This document shows, piece by piece, positions 24,541 through 38,066 of a stretch of DNA of 64,000 nucleotides. This DNA comes from Latrodectus hesperus. Taxonomy: Eukaryota; Arthropoda; Arachnida; Araneae; Theridiidae. The notes below the pieces were generated by a model that was given only the letters and a program-made list of their open reading frames with translations, had not been told where the DNA came from and did not search any database. Positions within the stretch are counted from its first letter, which is position 1, and the number at the start of each line of letters is the position of its first letter. The stretch is taken from assembly GCA_037975125.1 (NCBI GenBank), contig CM075860.1, positions 45,171,673 through 45,235,672 of the forward strand, in the 5' to 3' direction. The position numbers were made by a program, and so were the translations under genes.

Positions 24541-26918
24541 ACATTTTTGCACTAAAATCAAATTATAAGCGTATTTTATATTTCGGATTGATATAGAACT
24601 CCATAGGGTGAGAAGTCAATAGGAAATAACAATATACATTATAATTTATTTCCAATTCTTATTACATTTCCATGAATATTTTTATATTACAACCACTGAA
24701 ATGAATTCAACAAACGAATCATTTCACATATTGTTATCTTCAATACAAATCACAAAACATACGATGATTCCAATAATTGGGCTTCGAAGAATGCCTTTTA
24801 TAGTTTAGATTTATAAAGTGAACGTTATTTTCCGTAAAATGTTTCATAAAAATCAGAAACTATCCAAAGTTTCAATTCCGTTCATTTCATTAAACTTATG
24901 TTCTATGATATATTTTATTTTGACTAACGTAAATTGAGTAATCAAACATTTATAAGCCTTTATCTGCCAAAGTGAATAAAAAACAATAAAGAAATTTCAT
25001 TCAATAAACAAATTAATATCATCACCATTCTCATAGTTAAAACCAACATTTTTATGGTAATAAAATGTCTTCGTAATAATTTATTCTAGTTCAATTACAT
25101 TTTAGTCATTAAGAAAATGCAATATTACATATTTAAATAATATAATAAATATATACTGTGCAAATAACAGCAAATTTTCTATATGGTAGTATTACAAAAC
25201 ATATGTGTAAAAAATATTAATTTTTTGTTTAAATACATAAAAATATTAAAATATAACGCTTTTAGTATTACACATTTAATCTGTTTTCGATATAGTTTAA
25301 TACATTCTTCAGCGTTTTCAATGTAAATACATTATTAATAGCTTATAAAATATTTTTTGGAATAATAATAAGTACTCAGGCATAAATATGGAGTATTAGT
25401 ACATTTTTTTAAGAAATCAATTGTAAAATAAATAAAAAAATTGTAGTGATAAAATAAAGAGAAAATAATTTTCAACAATTGTCAAAATACGTATTTCTGT
25501 AGTTCACAGAAAAGTTAAAATTATGAACTCAGATATCGACGTGTACGTACGTACACACATACACACACATATATACATTTGCGTATGTGTGACATAAGAT
25601 AAAAATTAAAATCATAAAAAAAATGTATACTAAATTACAAATATTCATCGAATATAGACTTGCATATCCAAGAAAGAAAATTAAATGTATTTACAATAAA
25701 TTTAAATACATTTAATTTTTATTTCCAAATTGAGCAATGCTTTTAATTAAAAAAGGCAAATGAAATGTAATGATAGCAGGGTTTGCTTAAAATATAATAT
25801 TACACTATTAAATCATCCAATTTTCACCGGGTTTGTGATTATAGTTGCTCATAAGCTATTTATATGCTTTAACAGTTGATATTCTAAAATTAAAAAAAAA
25901 ACTTTTTCCCACCCCTGCAGTATAAATAGTGTATGTAACAGTATTATTTTTAGCAATCAGGGACCCAGTAAGCGATGTTTTTCTCCGAGATGGACGATGA
26001 ATATTTTTACTATTTTAAAGTCCCAACGAAACAATCATGAAATTTAAAGACTACAAAAATCTATATTGTTTTACAGACTTATTTGTCAAGAGTTTTTAAT
26101 ATTCACAATAAAGAGAACATCGTATATTGATATAACACATATACTAATATTTTTTTGTGCATAGTTTTCAGAAGGTGTGAATATAACTTATAATAAGGAA
26201 GCAAATGATAATAAAAATACAATTGAAATATCATTTGAATGGAAAGTATACACATTATTACTTTGGAAAAATCGTAATAGTTGCGCATTGGCTTTTTTAT
26301 TCACCACACATCTATGAAATCAAAGAAAGATATATGATTAACATAAATCTCTCTTAATCCAAAGTATCATTCAACATTAGGAGAACGAGGGATTAAGTTT
26401 AATCCACATCATGGAGTACAAATCTTATAAAATTGCAAAATTTTATTAAAAGCTGAGAAAACCAAAAACGATAATTCGTAACAGCAAATTTAATTAATAT
26501 ATTTAGTGGTGTAAGAGCTTTAAAATGACAAAGGAAACAATAGTGATTAAGGATTTTAATAATCAATCTATTTATTTATTTATCAAAATAATAGTACGCT
26601 CACACATTTTCAAATATATTTTAAATATATTCTAAAATTTCCAAGTGATAATAAAATAATATTTTAAAATTTTCATATGATAGTAATACAAAGTGTTAAT
26701 CATTTCGAATAATAATAATATAGTATATTAAATCTTTTAAGCGATTTTGAAGTGACAAGAAAAAACTTGTTTTTTAACTTTTCCAACCAACCATAGGTAA
26801 CTTATTTACTAATATATAAACACAAACTTGTATCATGATTCAGTATCATGATATAGGTGATAACACATTAGTATTGATTATGATCCGTTAAGAAGTACAC
26901 GTTTACAAGACGTCATAC
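24541..26918. other. Spacer between cassettes 3 and 4
   Basis: AT-rich, no exon or mobile element seen. The stretch at about 26290-26400 resembles 36370-36450 in the next spacer (both have TTCACCA, CATC, ATGA..TCAA.GAA, GATTAACA in order), so spacer DNA was duplicated together with the cassettes. Confidence 0.55.
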
Positions 26919-27089
26919 CCGTGACTCTGAGGACGACGGTCTTGGTGAGGGGCGATCCGATTCCGTTGGAGACGCTGCACTTGTACAGCCCTTCGTCCTC
27001 CTTCGCCACCGAGCTCAGCTTCAGGGTTCCGTTCGACATCAAAGTACTCATCTCAGAGTTTATCACAGAAGTGAAGTCCACGATTTTAC
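26919..27089 (-). CDS. Cassette 4 exon C, second half of Ig2
   Basis: 171 bp, phase 1/1; acceptor TACCAG, donor GTATGA. VDFTSVINSEMSTLMSNGTL, then the shared KEDEGLYKCSVSNGIGSPL and VVLRVTG. Confidence 0.93.
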
Positions 27090-30000
27090 CTGGTAATTTA
27101 TTAAAAAAAATATGTAAAGCAGCTCAATATGAACTATATGTAATGTATGCTTACTTCGTAAAAATATTAAGATTTCCTGCAAAAGGATAATTCAATCAAA
27201 TGTTTCTGGTAAACACACACACAATATCTCTATTACATATTTATACAAATTTTTATTTCTTCTACACTACTGGCCATTAAAATTGCTATTGCTACACCAG
27301 GAAAGCGGCATACCATACACGTGAAATTTGCATGACAGGTAGAACTTGCTGTGATATGCAAATGATTAGATTTTCAGCGCATTCATACAAAGCAGGCGAC
27401 AGTAGCGACATCTACAATGTATATAAAACCAGAGATTTGACAGCAGTTTTTTCATACTCAATTTCCGTTTCAACGTTGTTTTCGGCAAAGAAAGTTGTTG
27501 TAATGCCTTGTGTAAGAAGAAGAAATGCCTATCAGCACGTGTCTGACTTTGATCGAGGAAGGATTATAGCCTACCGGGATTGCGGTTTATCGTACCGCAA
27601 TATTGCTGCTCGCGTCGGCCGAGACCCCATGACTGTTAGCAGAATATGGAATCGATGGGTACAGGACAATCATACGGAACATCATGCAGGATCTCAGCGA
27701 CCCCCATCACAAACAGCAGAGAAGACAGAGATCTTATCCTGCATGGTCACAAGGGATCGTACAGCCACGTCACGAACCCTGATTCGAGAAATGGAGTCAT
27801 TTGCAAGGCAATAAGTTTCTGCTCGAACAGTTCGACGACGTTTGCAGCAGCATGGATTGTCTGCACGGCAACCATGGCTTCGGCTACCATTGACGCTGTG
27901 TCACAGACAGGAGCACCTTCAATGGTGTGATCAGCGATGAACCTGGACGCGGGAATGGCATCACGTCATCTTTACAGATGAATCTCGGTTCTGTATACAG
28001 GACCATGATGGCCACATCCGTGTTTGGAGGCATCGTGGAGAACGCGCATTTCCAGCTTGCATTGGACATCGCCATACTGGCCCATCTGCTGGAGTGATGG
28101 TATGGGGTGCCATTGGATACACGTCTCGATTACCTCTTGTTCGCATTACTGGCACTTTGAACAGCAACCGTTACATTTCCGATGTGTTAAGGCCCGTGGC
28201 TCTGCCCTATCTTCGAGGCCTCCCTAATGCTTTGTTTCAGCAAAGATAATGCACGATCGCATGTTGCCCGTACTGTTCTGAACTTCCTTGATACAGAACA
28301 GGTTCGATTGTTACCCTGGTCAGTACGTTCTCCTGATTTGTCACCAATTGAGAACGTATGGTCAATGGTTACCGAGCGATTGGCACGCCATCACTCACCA
28401 TCCACTACTGTCGATGAACTGTGGCATAGTGTTGAAGCTGCATGGACTGAGATCCCCGTACATGCCATACAATCTGTGCTTGACTCCAGGCCTAGGCGGA
28501 TAAATGCTGTTATTGCAGCCAGAGATGGCTGCTCTGGGTACTGCATTTCTCAAGATCTATACGTCCTAATTTCCTGTAAATCTAATCACTTGTTCTTTCC
28601 ACTATAATGTATGTGTCCAATAAATATCGTTCTGTTATTTGCATTCCTTCTTGGTGTAGCAATTTTAATGGCCAGTAGTGTATATCAAATACCTATAAAT
28701 CTCGGCGTAGTTAGTTAAAAATAAATCTATTTTTTGAATACATTTCATCAAATATTAATTTACTATTTAATTTTAGTATTTTAGAATAATTTATTTTTTT
28801 AATCATAAAATCAGTTGTAATCATTCATATTGTTTTACATATTTTCCATCAATTTTTAAGAATATTTCTTTCATGCATTTCAACTTTTTATTTAAGAAAG
28901 ATAAAAGAAAGTGCTTAAATTTTATTTTAGCTGTGTCCTGACTAAGATGCAGAGAAGATTGTTCAACACATAATTCAGTATCTTTGATTGTAATGCGTAT
29001 TTCTATATCATGTAAGTTGTTCACACTTACTATGCAAATAATTATAAATATTCATATTTCTTTGAAGCATCGGCATATATTATTCCCTTGCATGTAAAAT
29101 GAAATATTTGTAAGAGTCCGATATTAATCTTTAGTTACATTTTCAATAGACTTTATTTTGAATTTCAATTACAAAATATTCAATTACCAGATACTATAAA
29201 AATAAACATGTCAGTCAATTCAATTTAATAAAATTTATATTTTATTGCAAAAACTCTAGATATAACTTATTAATAAAAATGTGCACTTATGCATTCAAAC
29301 TAGTTTAAGTTAGACAAAACAGTTTTTCATCAGACATTTATTTTTATTTTCAGAGTGATAAAATTAATTTTATTTGAAATGCCTGGTATTTATCTCGAGT
29401 CGGTGTTAAATGAGCATATGAGAATAAAAGTGTTAGACATTAAAAGTTTGGATACACTCTTTAAAATCTACACGTTTTTCATAAAATGTTAGAAAATTTT
29501 GAGGATTTATATCACGAATTATTCTATCGGTATCTAGTTAATGTTGTTGTAATTTTCCAATTAGTATTATATTACAGAAATGGTTGCATTCGCTCAAAAA
29601 TTGGAATAAAATTTCATCAGAATAGTTTAGATATCGATTTCCATCAAATAAATTTCTCACTGGTATGATAACGGGAAGAAATTACCCTGAGCCTTTGACC
29701 AAGCTGCTGAAGGCATTGGGATTCCAGATCCCTGGCAGTCCAGGAGCACAGGATCTCCACTCGAAGCATCGACATCGTGGGGGGCTTTCTTCCAGGAGGG
29801 GGGAACTGCAAGGAAGAAAAAGAAAATGCCTAATGACACGTTCAGATGATGCAAATGATAATCACCATTATGAAAAGAGTGAAAATATAGAAATTTGGAA
29901 AAATATCTATTTATTGGTCTGTCGTTTTTTAACAAAAGATATTTTTCTTTCGAAAAGAAATTCATGTAAGAACATTCATCAGTCATTTTCCCGGAGATCA

Positions 30001-33000
30001 TGTTTCCCTGAAATCAGTGAATCTTAATAAGTAATCTTGCTCACCATTCAAAAATATTAAGCATAACTTAAAGCTATTGCATCACGAATAAATACTCATC
30101 ATAATAAAGGCAACGTTCTAAATAGTAATTTTTTGGAAATTGCTTGGTTGGCAATTCATAACAGAAAACTGCACTTTTATGTTGATCACGAATAACTTTC
30201 AAAAATCCTTGAAAAGCTGGAAAACTAATTAAATGGCACCAAAGAAATCTTTCTGCATAATATTCTTATAAACACGGCAGTGCAAAACAACAGTCGTCCA
30301 TCATTCAATAACTTGATGACTGAATCGCAATGCTTAAAAGGCATGTTTTTATCCCTGGAGAATGGGAAATTCATTTAACTAAGGCAGCATTCGAGAACTG
30401 CTTCAGCAATACTATGATGCATTTTAATGTTAATTTACAATACTTAAAAAGAATTTTTTCACCACTATATAAAAATTATAAAATATAAAAATTAGACAAA
30501 ATGATTATTAATATAACTCATACGATAGAATCGTTAATTCTTCCTAAAGTTAATGTTTATGTTTTCTGCATTCATTCAAGAAATCATGTTTCTAATAACA
30601 CTCTCTAATCAAAAATTCAGCGAATATGTTTTAAATGTATAAAAGTCTAAAATTATTTTTGCAATAACAAACTCTACATGAGGTGAGATGAAAAACAAAC
30701 TTTTCCCATATTTCATTATCCTTCGATATTGCTTGCTGATTGCTTCAAATGCGTCCTTACCAATGCATCAAATTCAAAATACACATTTAATTCGCATTCA
30801 AATTGATTACATTTCGGGCTAGGTTTTCTGTGGCTCTAAATTATTAAAGAGTCAAGAGTTATTATTACTGCTAATTACTGTGTCAAGTCTTCACTAGACG
30901 AGATCAATGAGTTTTTTCACTTTCTAAGAGACATGTAGCATAGGTAAATCTAATAGGTCATTGCAGGACAAACCTAGACACCTAAGAATAAGTCCCGGAG
31001 AAGTCTGCTGCTCTTGTTTACATGCCGGAGAAATCGGGTGGGTTTTTTAAAACCCTAGAAGGCAAGGCTTCTTAAACGGCCACTAAGAAAGCGGGAGAGA
31101 GCTGCCTGGAATCATTTGTCGCAATTCATTGTGAGGGATCCACCGGGGGATTTGGTGCAGTACCATGAACTTGCCGGAGGTGCAACCCAAATCATTTTAT
31201 CAGCATGTTTTCTAGCAGAATACAACTCAAGGTATGTCAAATAATTAGAAGTAGTCATAGCCTCCCCGGCACTCATCTTCTCTAAGGCATCCTCAATGTC
31301 TCCATGTGTTCACTGAATATGCACGTCACAAGAGGATGAAATTTGTTTTAATTCAGTGAGAATCGAAGTTCAAGTTTTTTACACCCATGTTACACAAATG
31401 TTGAATGGCATTATGATTATCAAACTGAATCATAGATGACCCTTAGGGTATAAAGAAGACATAACATATCTCAGTCCCTTGCCATTCATGAGTTATGAGA
31501 GCCATGCGTAAACAATTCTTATATGAATATAACAATCTCTCCATATAGATTCTATTTGCAGTATAGCAGGTCAAATAAAAAAGAAGTTACTACTCTTTCA
31601 CACTAGACGTTGAAGTTCAACGGCTAGTGTGAACTGTTCTCTTTCACACTGAATGGAAAACGACATTGTGAAATCAGTCTATTGTGTGGTTTTTTAATAA
31701 TTTCTCACGTAAAATTTCGGATGATTTTTTATTGTATGATAAAAGTCGTCTAGTGTGAAAGAGGCCTTAGGCTATATTTGCATAGCTTTGGCGCACATTT
31801 GAAGTTTTATGTAAACTATGATGAACTTTATGTATTGTATGTAATATGTTATATTAAATAAAGGGTGTTATGATAGTTTATGCTTGTGATTTTTAATAAA
31901 CATGGGGTTAAAAGAGATATAAACTACATTTCATAGTATCAGTAAAAGCTTTCTATATTTAGTCAAATCAGATAGATTTATTCAAAACATTTGCCACACA
32001 AGTTTCAAAGAATTGTATTGACTGTATCAAATTCTTGTTCCTATCTGAATATTTTTACGAAAAACATACAATCGTCGTAAAATCATATTTCAACTGCCAA
32101 GCACCTAATCATGCCTCTTTAAAACATCTTAATACAAATAAAGTGTAATTTGTAAGGAGTTGAAATTAATAATGATAAAAACCTAGCACAATATAATAGT
32201 TCAATTAAAATCTAGATTTGTTTCCCCTAATATTATTCATATTTACTAGAATGGTGAATTTAAATACCTCTTTATGGCAATTACACAAAATGACAAAATA
32301 AACTAATCATTAAATTTCAGAACTTCTACTTAAAAAATGCAAATTATTGTTGTTACTTATGACACTTGGACAAGTCAAGCACGCTCTGCCGACAACTATG
32401 CGATTTTAAGCCAGTAGGGTGCGTCTTTCGTTTATCCAGAGCACCACGAGGGTGAAAGTACGACTTTTCTCAATTTACTTCTCTGATAGATGGCAACACC
32501 AGAGGATACACTCCTTCAGTTTTGACATTGATCTGGAGGGAAGGAAATTTTCTCCAGACCATTACACCCATGGTAACTGCTCTAAGACCGATCACAGGAC
32601 TATTATTTGAATTTGCATGCAAAAATTATTTTATTTTTTCCATTAACGCAATATTGAGAATTGAAATCTCTTTATTTTTTCTTGTCTTATTCTTGCAAAT
32701 AACGAGATTTATTGAAAAATTTTAATCTCCAATAATAAAATAACAGTTTAGTTAAAATTTTCAAACAAAAATGTGATAAAATACTAATATTATATTTTTA
32801 TTTTTAATTTTATAAATTACAGCTTTATTTATTTTTTGAGAATCAAGTATCTGGTTACATAATTAATAACTTATCAATAACCTTATAAATCCTTCCTACA
32901 ATTAATAATTTTCAGTTTTTATATTGGAAATAATTGAGAATTGTGAGAAACTAAAAAAGTATCTTACCTAATACTTCCAGGATGGTTGTGTACTGTGCTG

Positions 33001-34718
33001 TGTTGCCTCGAGCATGAACTAGGCAAGTGTAGTTCCCAGAATCTTCTTCGGACAAAGGATCTATAATAAGAGTGGACAGATCGGGATACGACCTGATGTC
33101 CACTCTGCTGCCCTTGGCCAGCGTTTTTCCATTGCGAAGCCAATGGAACTCCATTTTTTCTGCTACATTTGGTGTGCACCCTACGCTGACTCGATCCCCG
33201 ACAACCGAGGGAGTTACGAACGAAAAGGGTTGGACTTTCAAGGATTCTCCTCCTAAGAAATTATTAAAGTAAATATTCACTGAGAAATAATATTTAATCG
33301 CGAACATTTTAACAGGGAGAAATGTTAGAGGTAGTATTAAGAGTAAAATAACTAACATAGATTTAAAATTTGATTTAGAATCGAGTTTCACATCTACATG
33401 TGAGGTGCAGCTTTTAAAAGAAACCAGCAATCTTTTTCTAAAGAAGAGTAAATAATGATAAAGTCATTAATGAGAAAGATTTTCTTAGTTTTCGTTATCA
33501 ATATTTTTATCTAAAGTCAAAAATTATACAAAATGCACAGTAAGTAAAACATTTTTAAGCAATTATATAATGCTTTTAAGAAGTTTTTGAGTTTTCTTTG
33601 TTAGATTTATGCTTTGCCTTCTAGTAATGCACAGTTAACATAATTATAACAAGTTTTATTAGAATTTTTGTAAGTTAACTGCTTATAAGGCACAAACGTA
33701 AACTAAAATTTTATGAAATAAATCATATTTATAAATTTGTGTTTCAAGAGTTTATAATAATTAAGAAATAAATGCCTAATTTGAATTCCAGTTCTATTAT
33801 GCTTCCTTAACACTAGAGTAAACTGCTTGTTTAAGAAATCAATAAACAAGCTAAAGTAAATTGTATAAAACGAATTATTTTCGAAAAAAATTCATACTTC
33901 ATATTTCAATACTTGTGAGAATTTGCAATACTTTAAAAATAAATTTTTAAAGTACTACAAGTACCCACAAGATCTGAAATCTAACACTTCCATAAGATGA
34001 TATTTCAAAATAAATTGTGCAAAAATAAAATACTTGATCAAATTTTAATTTTTTAAGGAATTTGTCTAATTTTCAAAATTGACTCATTTAAATACTATTA
34101 TAATTTATGCCATGGGTAGATTTTTACACACTCATAGTAATCGAAAAAATGGGCAGTTTTCTTACACGTGATAAAATTAATTTTCTGGAAATTGTTTCCT
34201 TTTTATCTTTCAACTAATCAAATAAATATACTTCTTACAACAATGTAATAGATAGATGGTTTGAAATTTGGAAGTGAAAAAAACTGCTCAAACAATTGTT
34301 CAACTCATATTGAAAATAATAAATGAGTCAACAAAATGATTTTTGAAGAATGGGTTTTACATTTTACTTCTTAAGATAATTTCTAAATTAGGTAATATTA
34401 TTAACATCATATGTAAAGATTCATTGTAAAACTGACAACAAGGCATGGCTTAAAAAATATAATATTTTAAATAACATTAACATTAGCAAAAACATTATAT
34501 CATTAATATTAATTAACTTATAACATTAAAGGGAAAATGTTATATCCATACATAAATGATAAAAACACCAACGACATGAATTTTAGAAAGTTAGAGGATG
34601 AATTTAATAAAAATATATATTAAGAAAAATATATATTACCTTTCGTGAAACTACTTGTGAAAATTAGAAAAAATATGTCGACCATGGCTTTCTTCCTTGA
34701 GATACATCCGCAGCCCAT
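26919..34718 (-). CDS. sDscam-type 5' variable cassette 4 (signal peptide + Ig1 + Ig2)
   Basis: Minus-strand exons S 34640-34718, A 32968-33252, B 29686-29805, C 26919-27089; phase 1 at all joins, open when spliced. Same domain plan as cassette 3. The C-B intron contains the Tc1-like element (27265-28680). The B-A intron contains a minus-strand LINE remnant (30945-31475), a PIF-like MITE (31590-31766) and a SINE fragment (32347-32471). The A-S intron (33253-34639) is plain AT-rich DNA. Exon B and its flank are nearly identical to those of cassette 5, so these two copies separated recently. Confidence 0.88.
27265..28680 (+). mobile_element. Tc1-like DNA transposon with TIRs and TA target site
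   Basis: The ends are inverted repeats: CACTACTGGCCATTAAAATT from 27265 matches the reverse complement of the right end at 28680. Both sides carry TA (27263-27264, 28681-28682). The left end reads ATTGCTATTGCTACACCA where the right reads ATTGCTACACCA, a 6-nt duplication in one TIR. The element is 1416 bp, typical of Tc1. It lies in the C-B intron of cassette 4, antisense to the host gene. Confidence 0.95.
27503..28607 (+). pseudogene. Tc1-family transposase, degenerate
   Basis: Starts MPCVRRRNAYQHVSDFDRGR with a helix-turn-helix region (RNIAARVGRDPMTVSRIW). The DDE-type catalytic blocks are recognisable: FTDESRF near 27968, DNARSH near 28245 and SPIENVW near 28345. The frame is broken by TAA at 27812, TGA at 27938 and a one-base insertion near 28242-28244 that shifts the catalytic C-terminus into another frame. 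The C-terminal block (28227-28607) stays open. It cannot make an active full-length transposase. Confidence 0.92.
28683..29685. other. Intron C-B remainder, cassette 4
   Basis: AT-rich, no recognisable feature. Confidence 0.6.
29686..29805 (-). CDS. Cassette 4 exon B, first half of Ig2
   Basis: 120 bp, phase 1/1; acceptor CTTGCAG, donor GTAATT. VPPSWKKAPHDVDASSGD, Cys in LLDCQG, Trp in SAAWSK. Only a few substitutions from cassette 5 exon B, and the similarity continues into the upstream intron. Confidence 0.92.
30945..31475 (-). pseudogene. LINE (non-LTR retrotransposon) ORF2 C-terminal remnant
   Basis: The minus strand translates, with interruptions, into a region typical of the C-terminal part of arthropod LINE ORF2: SDSL-like start, TYLELYSARKHADKMIWVAPP, WYCTKSPGGSLTMNCDK, ALSRFLSGRLRSLAF. 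At least two in-frame stops are present (after NCDK and SLAF). No ends or target duplications are seen. GC content is higher than in the surrounding intron. Confidence 0.6.
31590..31766. mobile_element. MITE with PIF/Harbinger-like ends
   Basis: CTCTTTCACACTAGACG near the left end is perfectly inverted at 31747-31763 near the right. The right end finishes GAGGCC followed by TTA; TTA also precedes the left end (31587-31589), giving a TTA target duplication as in PIF/Harbinger elements. The element is 177 bp and has no coding capacity. Confidence 0.75.
32347..32471 (-). repeat. SINE 3' body fragment, minus strand
   Basis: Reverse complement of the body and tail of the SINE at 4849-5145 (GTTGTTACTTATGACACTTG at its start, then the AGAGCACCA and GGTGAAAGTACGACTTT blocks). 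The tRNA head is missing. Confidence 0.75.
32968..33252 (-). CDS. Cassette 4 exon A, complete Ig1 domain
   Basis: 285 bp, phase 1/1; acceptor TTCTTAG, donor GTAAGA. GESLKVQPFSFVTPSVVGDR, SVGCTPNVA, MEFHWLRNGKTL, LSEEDSGNYTC, end LEVLG. Confidence 0.94.
34640..34718 (-). CDS. Cassette 4 exon S, signal peptide
   Basis: 79 bp. MGCGCISRKKAM, then hydrophobic VDIFFLIFTSSF and TKG; phase 1 donor GTAATA. A short upstream ORF beginning MFLVGIAEKSSK ends just before the start codon and matches the N-terminal extension of cassette 5. Confidence 0.82.
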
Positions 34719-34851
34719 TTTCACTTGGAAGATTTTTCTGCAATACCGACTAAAAACATTCGACAATAAAATGAACACAACCGTACGTTTTTCTAGCAGT
34801 CAGAGAAATAGAACTCTCATGTTATCGCATTTTTCAGTAACAACGATATTT

Positions 34852-34912
34852 GATGGCGTCAGTTTAATTCACAAAAATCAGTATAGAGAACAACAGCGCC
34901 ATCACCAGTCAT
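34852..34912 (-). promoter_or_regulatory. Cassette 4 promoter elements
   Basis: Minus strand: GTGATGGCGCTGTTG (core ending at 34894) and, 42 nt downstream, GAATTAAACTGACGCCATC. Same order as in cassettes 3, 5 and 6. Confidence 0.6.
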
Positions 34913-37895
34913 ATTTGCGTACTAAAACCAATTTAAAAGTGAATTTTGCATAGATAATAATTGTTTATTTTAAAAATACATTTCATGAATATTATGAAAT
35001 TTTTACAAAATGTTAACTTTCTACTGAAATATTTCAACAATTATATGAAATTTTTAGTGAAATATGCTTATTATACACATTGAAAATAAGTTTACCAAAT
35101 TTCTTTCAACGTAGTAACGTATGTTTATAAAAACACATCATGAAATATTGAAAGATAAAAATGTTTACATTTTCAAACGATATAGATTCTTTCATTAAAA
35201 ATGCATACTTTTTTAGAATAAATTATTTGTTAAAATTTAATATCAGAATAATTTTATCGTAGTTACTCCAAATCTCTAACAGTCATATTTAAAGTTATCC
35301 AAGCAATTTTCAGTCACATATATAAATAACAAACATAAAAATAGTTTCTATTTACATAATAGTTAATAATGAATTATGAAATATCACAAAACTAATCCCG
35401 ATAAATTTTCTCAAGATTCTTGATTGGAAAATGCCGATTATTCAAAACGTGTCATCATTAAATACATTTAAGAGCATTTGCAGAACAAGTTTGGGTATTT
35501 TTCACACAGATGTATAAAATCTCATTACATTCCTGAAGATTTGCAACAGAATTAATATAAATATGTGTGCACAGTTAAAGAAATGACACTTTTGGCACTT
35601 GAGTAAAAAATTGAGTGCAACTGTCAATGCAAATACTTGCTAATTATAAAATTTTAAAAATAAAATGTATTAAAATATAAAATATTATATATGCACGCAC
35701 ATGAAATAGAAAAGACGCCAAAGTTTTGCAAACATTTTCTAACTATAAACTATGAAATAAATATTTTCCAATTTCACTTTGTAAATATATATGAAAACAA
35801 TTTACAAAGTAAAAGCATTTTACGTGAAATTTAAGATCTTCCCCAGATTTTTCTGAGCGTCAGCAATCAGACAATATTAATCAGAGGACAACATACTGTC
35901 ACGTTGAATGCAGTTCGTAATAAATGATATTAATAATATATCACGATGTTTCAATTTTCTTCGGATTCCGCTTAGCAACGGAAACTCAATACAAAATATT
36001 TGTTTTCATTGGATAAGAAATATTTATTTCCAATTATGGAGCGTTCTGAAATAAAGTATCTCATAAATGCACATTAATCAAATATTCCTTTCGTTGAATA
36101 CATATGGTATTTACGCATATATATTGGCACATACATACATATATAAACATGAATATGTGTGTAGACATGAAAATCATCAAAAATTAGTTGGTGTAAAAAT
36201 ACAGTACTGCAGTAAAATACATTAAAGTTTTGTTATTACAAGGCAATATTTAAATGATTGTTCTGTTAAGAGTTTTTCATTTTTACATGCAATAAATAAT
36301 GATGAAATAATAATATTATTAGAACAGAAAATGTATTCTATTACCTTTAAAAATATTTAACGATCCTTTATTGTTATTAACATTCACCAAACATCCATGA
36401 CATCAATCAAAGAAGAAAATACGATTAACACAAGCCCTTTATCCCAACCATTATTAAACATCCGGAAAACTCGTTAATTTATGTCCACATCGTGGTTCAC
36501 ACTTGTAATAAAATACCAAAGCTTTATAAGCAACCCACACAATATTTGAAATAATAGGAGAAATATTATCTAATGACGTGAGAGATTTACGATGAAAAAG
36601 GAAACAACGTCGAATAATAATTTGTAATATTCTATTTATTTGATCAACAAATCAATAAAACGTTGATATTTTCAAATATTATAGTATTACACATTCAACT
36701 TTTTCTATAAGTATTAAAATAAAATTTTTTAATTTTTCAAATGATAATATTAATATTTCAAATGATTGATGTTACACATTTCAAAAAATGACAGTATAGT
36801 ATGTTAACTCTTCCAAGTGATAATAGTCTAGAATTTTTTTATCCCTCCATTTGTGCCAATCATGTTTGTATGTTTTTAATAATCTAAATTTTTCTGCAGA
36901 ATTTAATTTTGATGCTCTCAAAAGATTAAAAAATTACTCTTGTTATGTAAATATCTATAATAAAAATGCTGAAACTGTCTACAATGGCTTATTTTTAATA
37001 AACTATTGTTTAAACCCTTTACATTACCCTTATTCTGAAATCATGATTACAGAATTGGTATATAGATAGTATTTATTCTCATTTAATTGTGTGCTACACA
37101 CTGAAATCCATTTTACAATACAAAATATTTATCTTTTTTAAAATTTAAAAATTATAATAAACTTTCAACCTAATTTTTGATTTATTTTCTAATCTTAGAA
37201 ACCTTCTGTTCGATGAAATAACTTGCACACATGAAACAAAATTGCAACATTGTTAAAAAAGAAATATACTAACGAAAAATTAAAAGCTAAGTCGAATAAT
37301 AGCTGTTAAAACTAAGATAAATCTTTTAAATGAGCGGAATAAAGCGATCAAAATTAATGTATATCCTATTAGAAATTAATTCAACAAAGTTCATGGATGT
37401 TATTTCATATTATCGCTCATACACAATGCTAGCGAGCTTGGCTTGTCCAAGTGTCATAAGTAACAACAACCACAACACAGCGCACAATAATAAGAAATAT
37501 ATTTACAAAAGTATCCCAACTATTTTTAGATAACGAGACTTTGAAACAGTTTCCATAAATTAATATGCTATCAAATATTATGTATAAAAGTTTTCAGAGC
37601 AATTGTTTGATATACTTACTAATTTTTAAAGTGATTTATTTAAGTTATAACGAATGAAGAATGAAATATTAATATTTAACAAAAAAAATGCTACAAACAA
37701 GATACTTCATGAATATTCTTGTTTTTAAAAACAAGAATAACTCGGTTTTTCTCCTTTCCCAAATAAATCATAAGTATATATTTGTAACTTGTAGATAAAT
37801 TTAAATATATAACATTAGATAATTCAGTGATACAGGTGATAACAAATTGGCATTGAATTAAGATCCATTGAGCTCATTCACAAAAGACATCATAC
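34913..37895. other. Spacer between cassettes 4 and 5
   Basis: AT-rich. Holds a short SINE tail (37430-37470) and blocks shared with neighbouring spacers: 35950-36000 resembles 45710-45770 (TCTTC.GATTCCGCTTAGCAA and AATACAAAATATTTG), and 36370-36450 resembles 26290-26400. The frame 36851-37069 has no recognisable domain. Confidence 0.55.
37430..37470 (+). repeat. SINE tail fragment
   Basis: AGCGAGCTTGGCTTGTCCAA through GTGTCAT and the AACAACAAC tail, matching 5104-5145 of the full SINE. Confidence 0.8.
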
Positions 37896-38066
37896 CCGTG
37901 ACTCTGAGGACGACGGTCTTGGTGAGGGGCGATCCGATTCCGTTGGAGACGCTGCACTTGTACAGACCTTCGTCCTCTTTCGCCACCGAGTTCAGCTTCA
38001 GGGTTCCGTTCGGCATCAACGACATCACATCAGAGTTTATCACGGGAGTGAAGTCCATACTTTTAC
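37896..38066 (-). CDS. Cassette 5 exon C, second half of Ig2
   Basis: 171 bp, phase 1/1; acceptor TACCAG, donor GTATGA. MDFTPVINSDVMSLMPNGTL, KEDEGLYKCSVSNGIGSPL, VVLRVTG. Confidence 0.93.

Noticed and set aside
29657..30001. 114-codon minus frame including exon B of cassette 4
   Set aside because: Only 29686-29805 is exon; the upstream part is intron read through past the acceptor.
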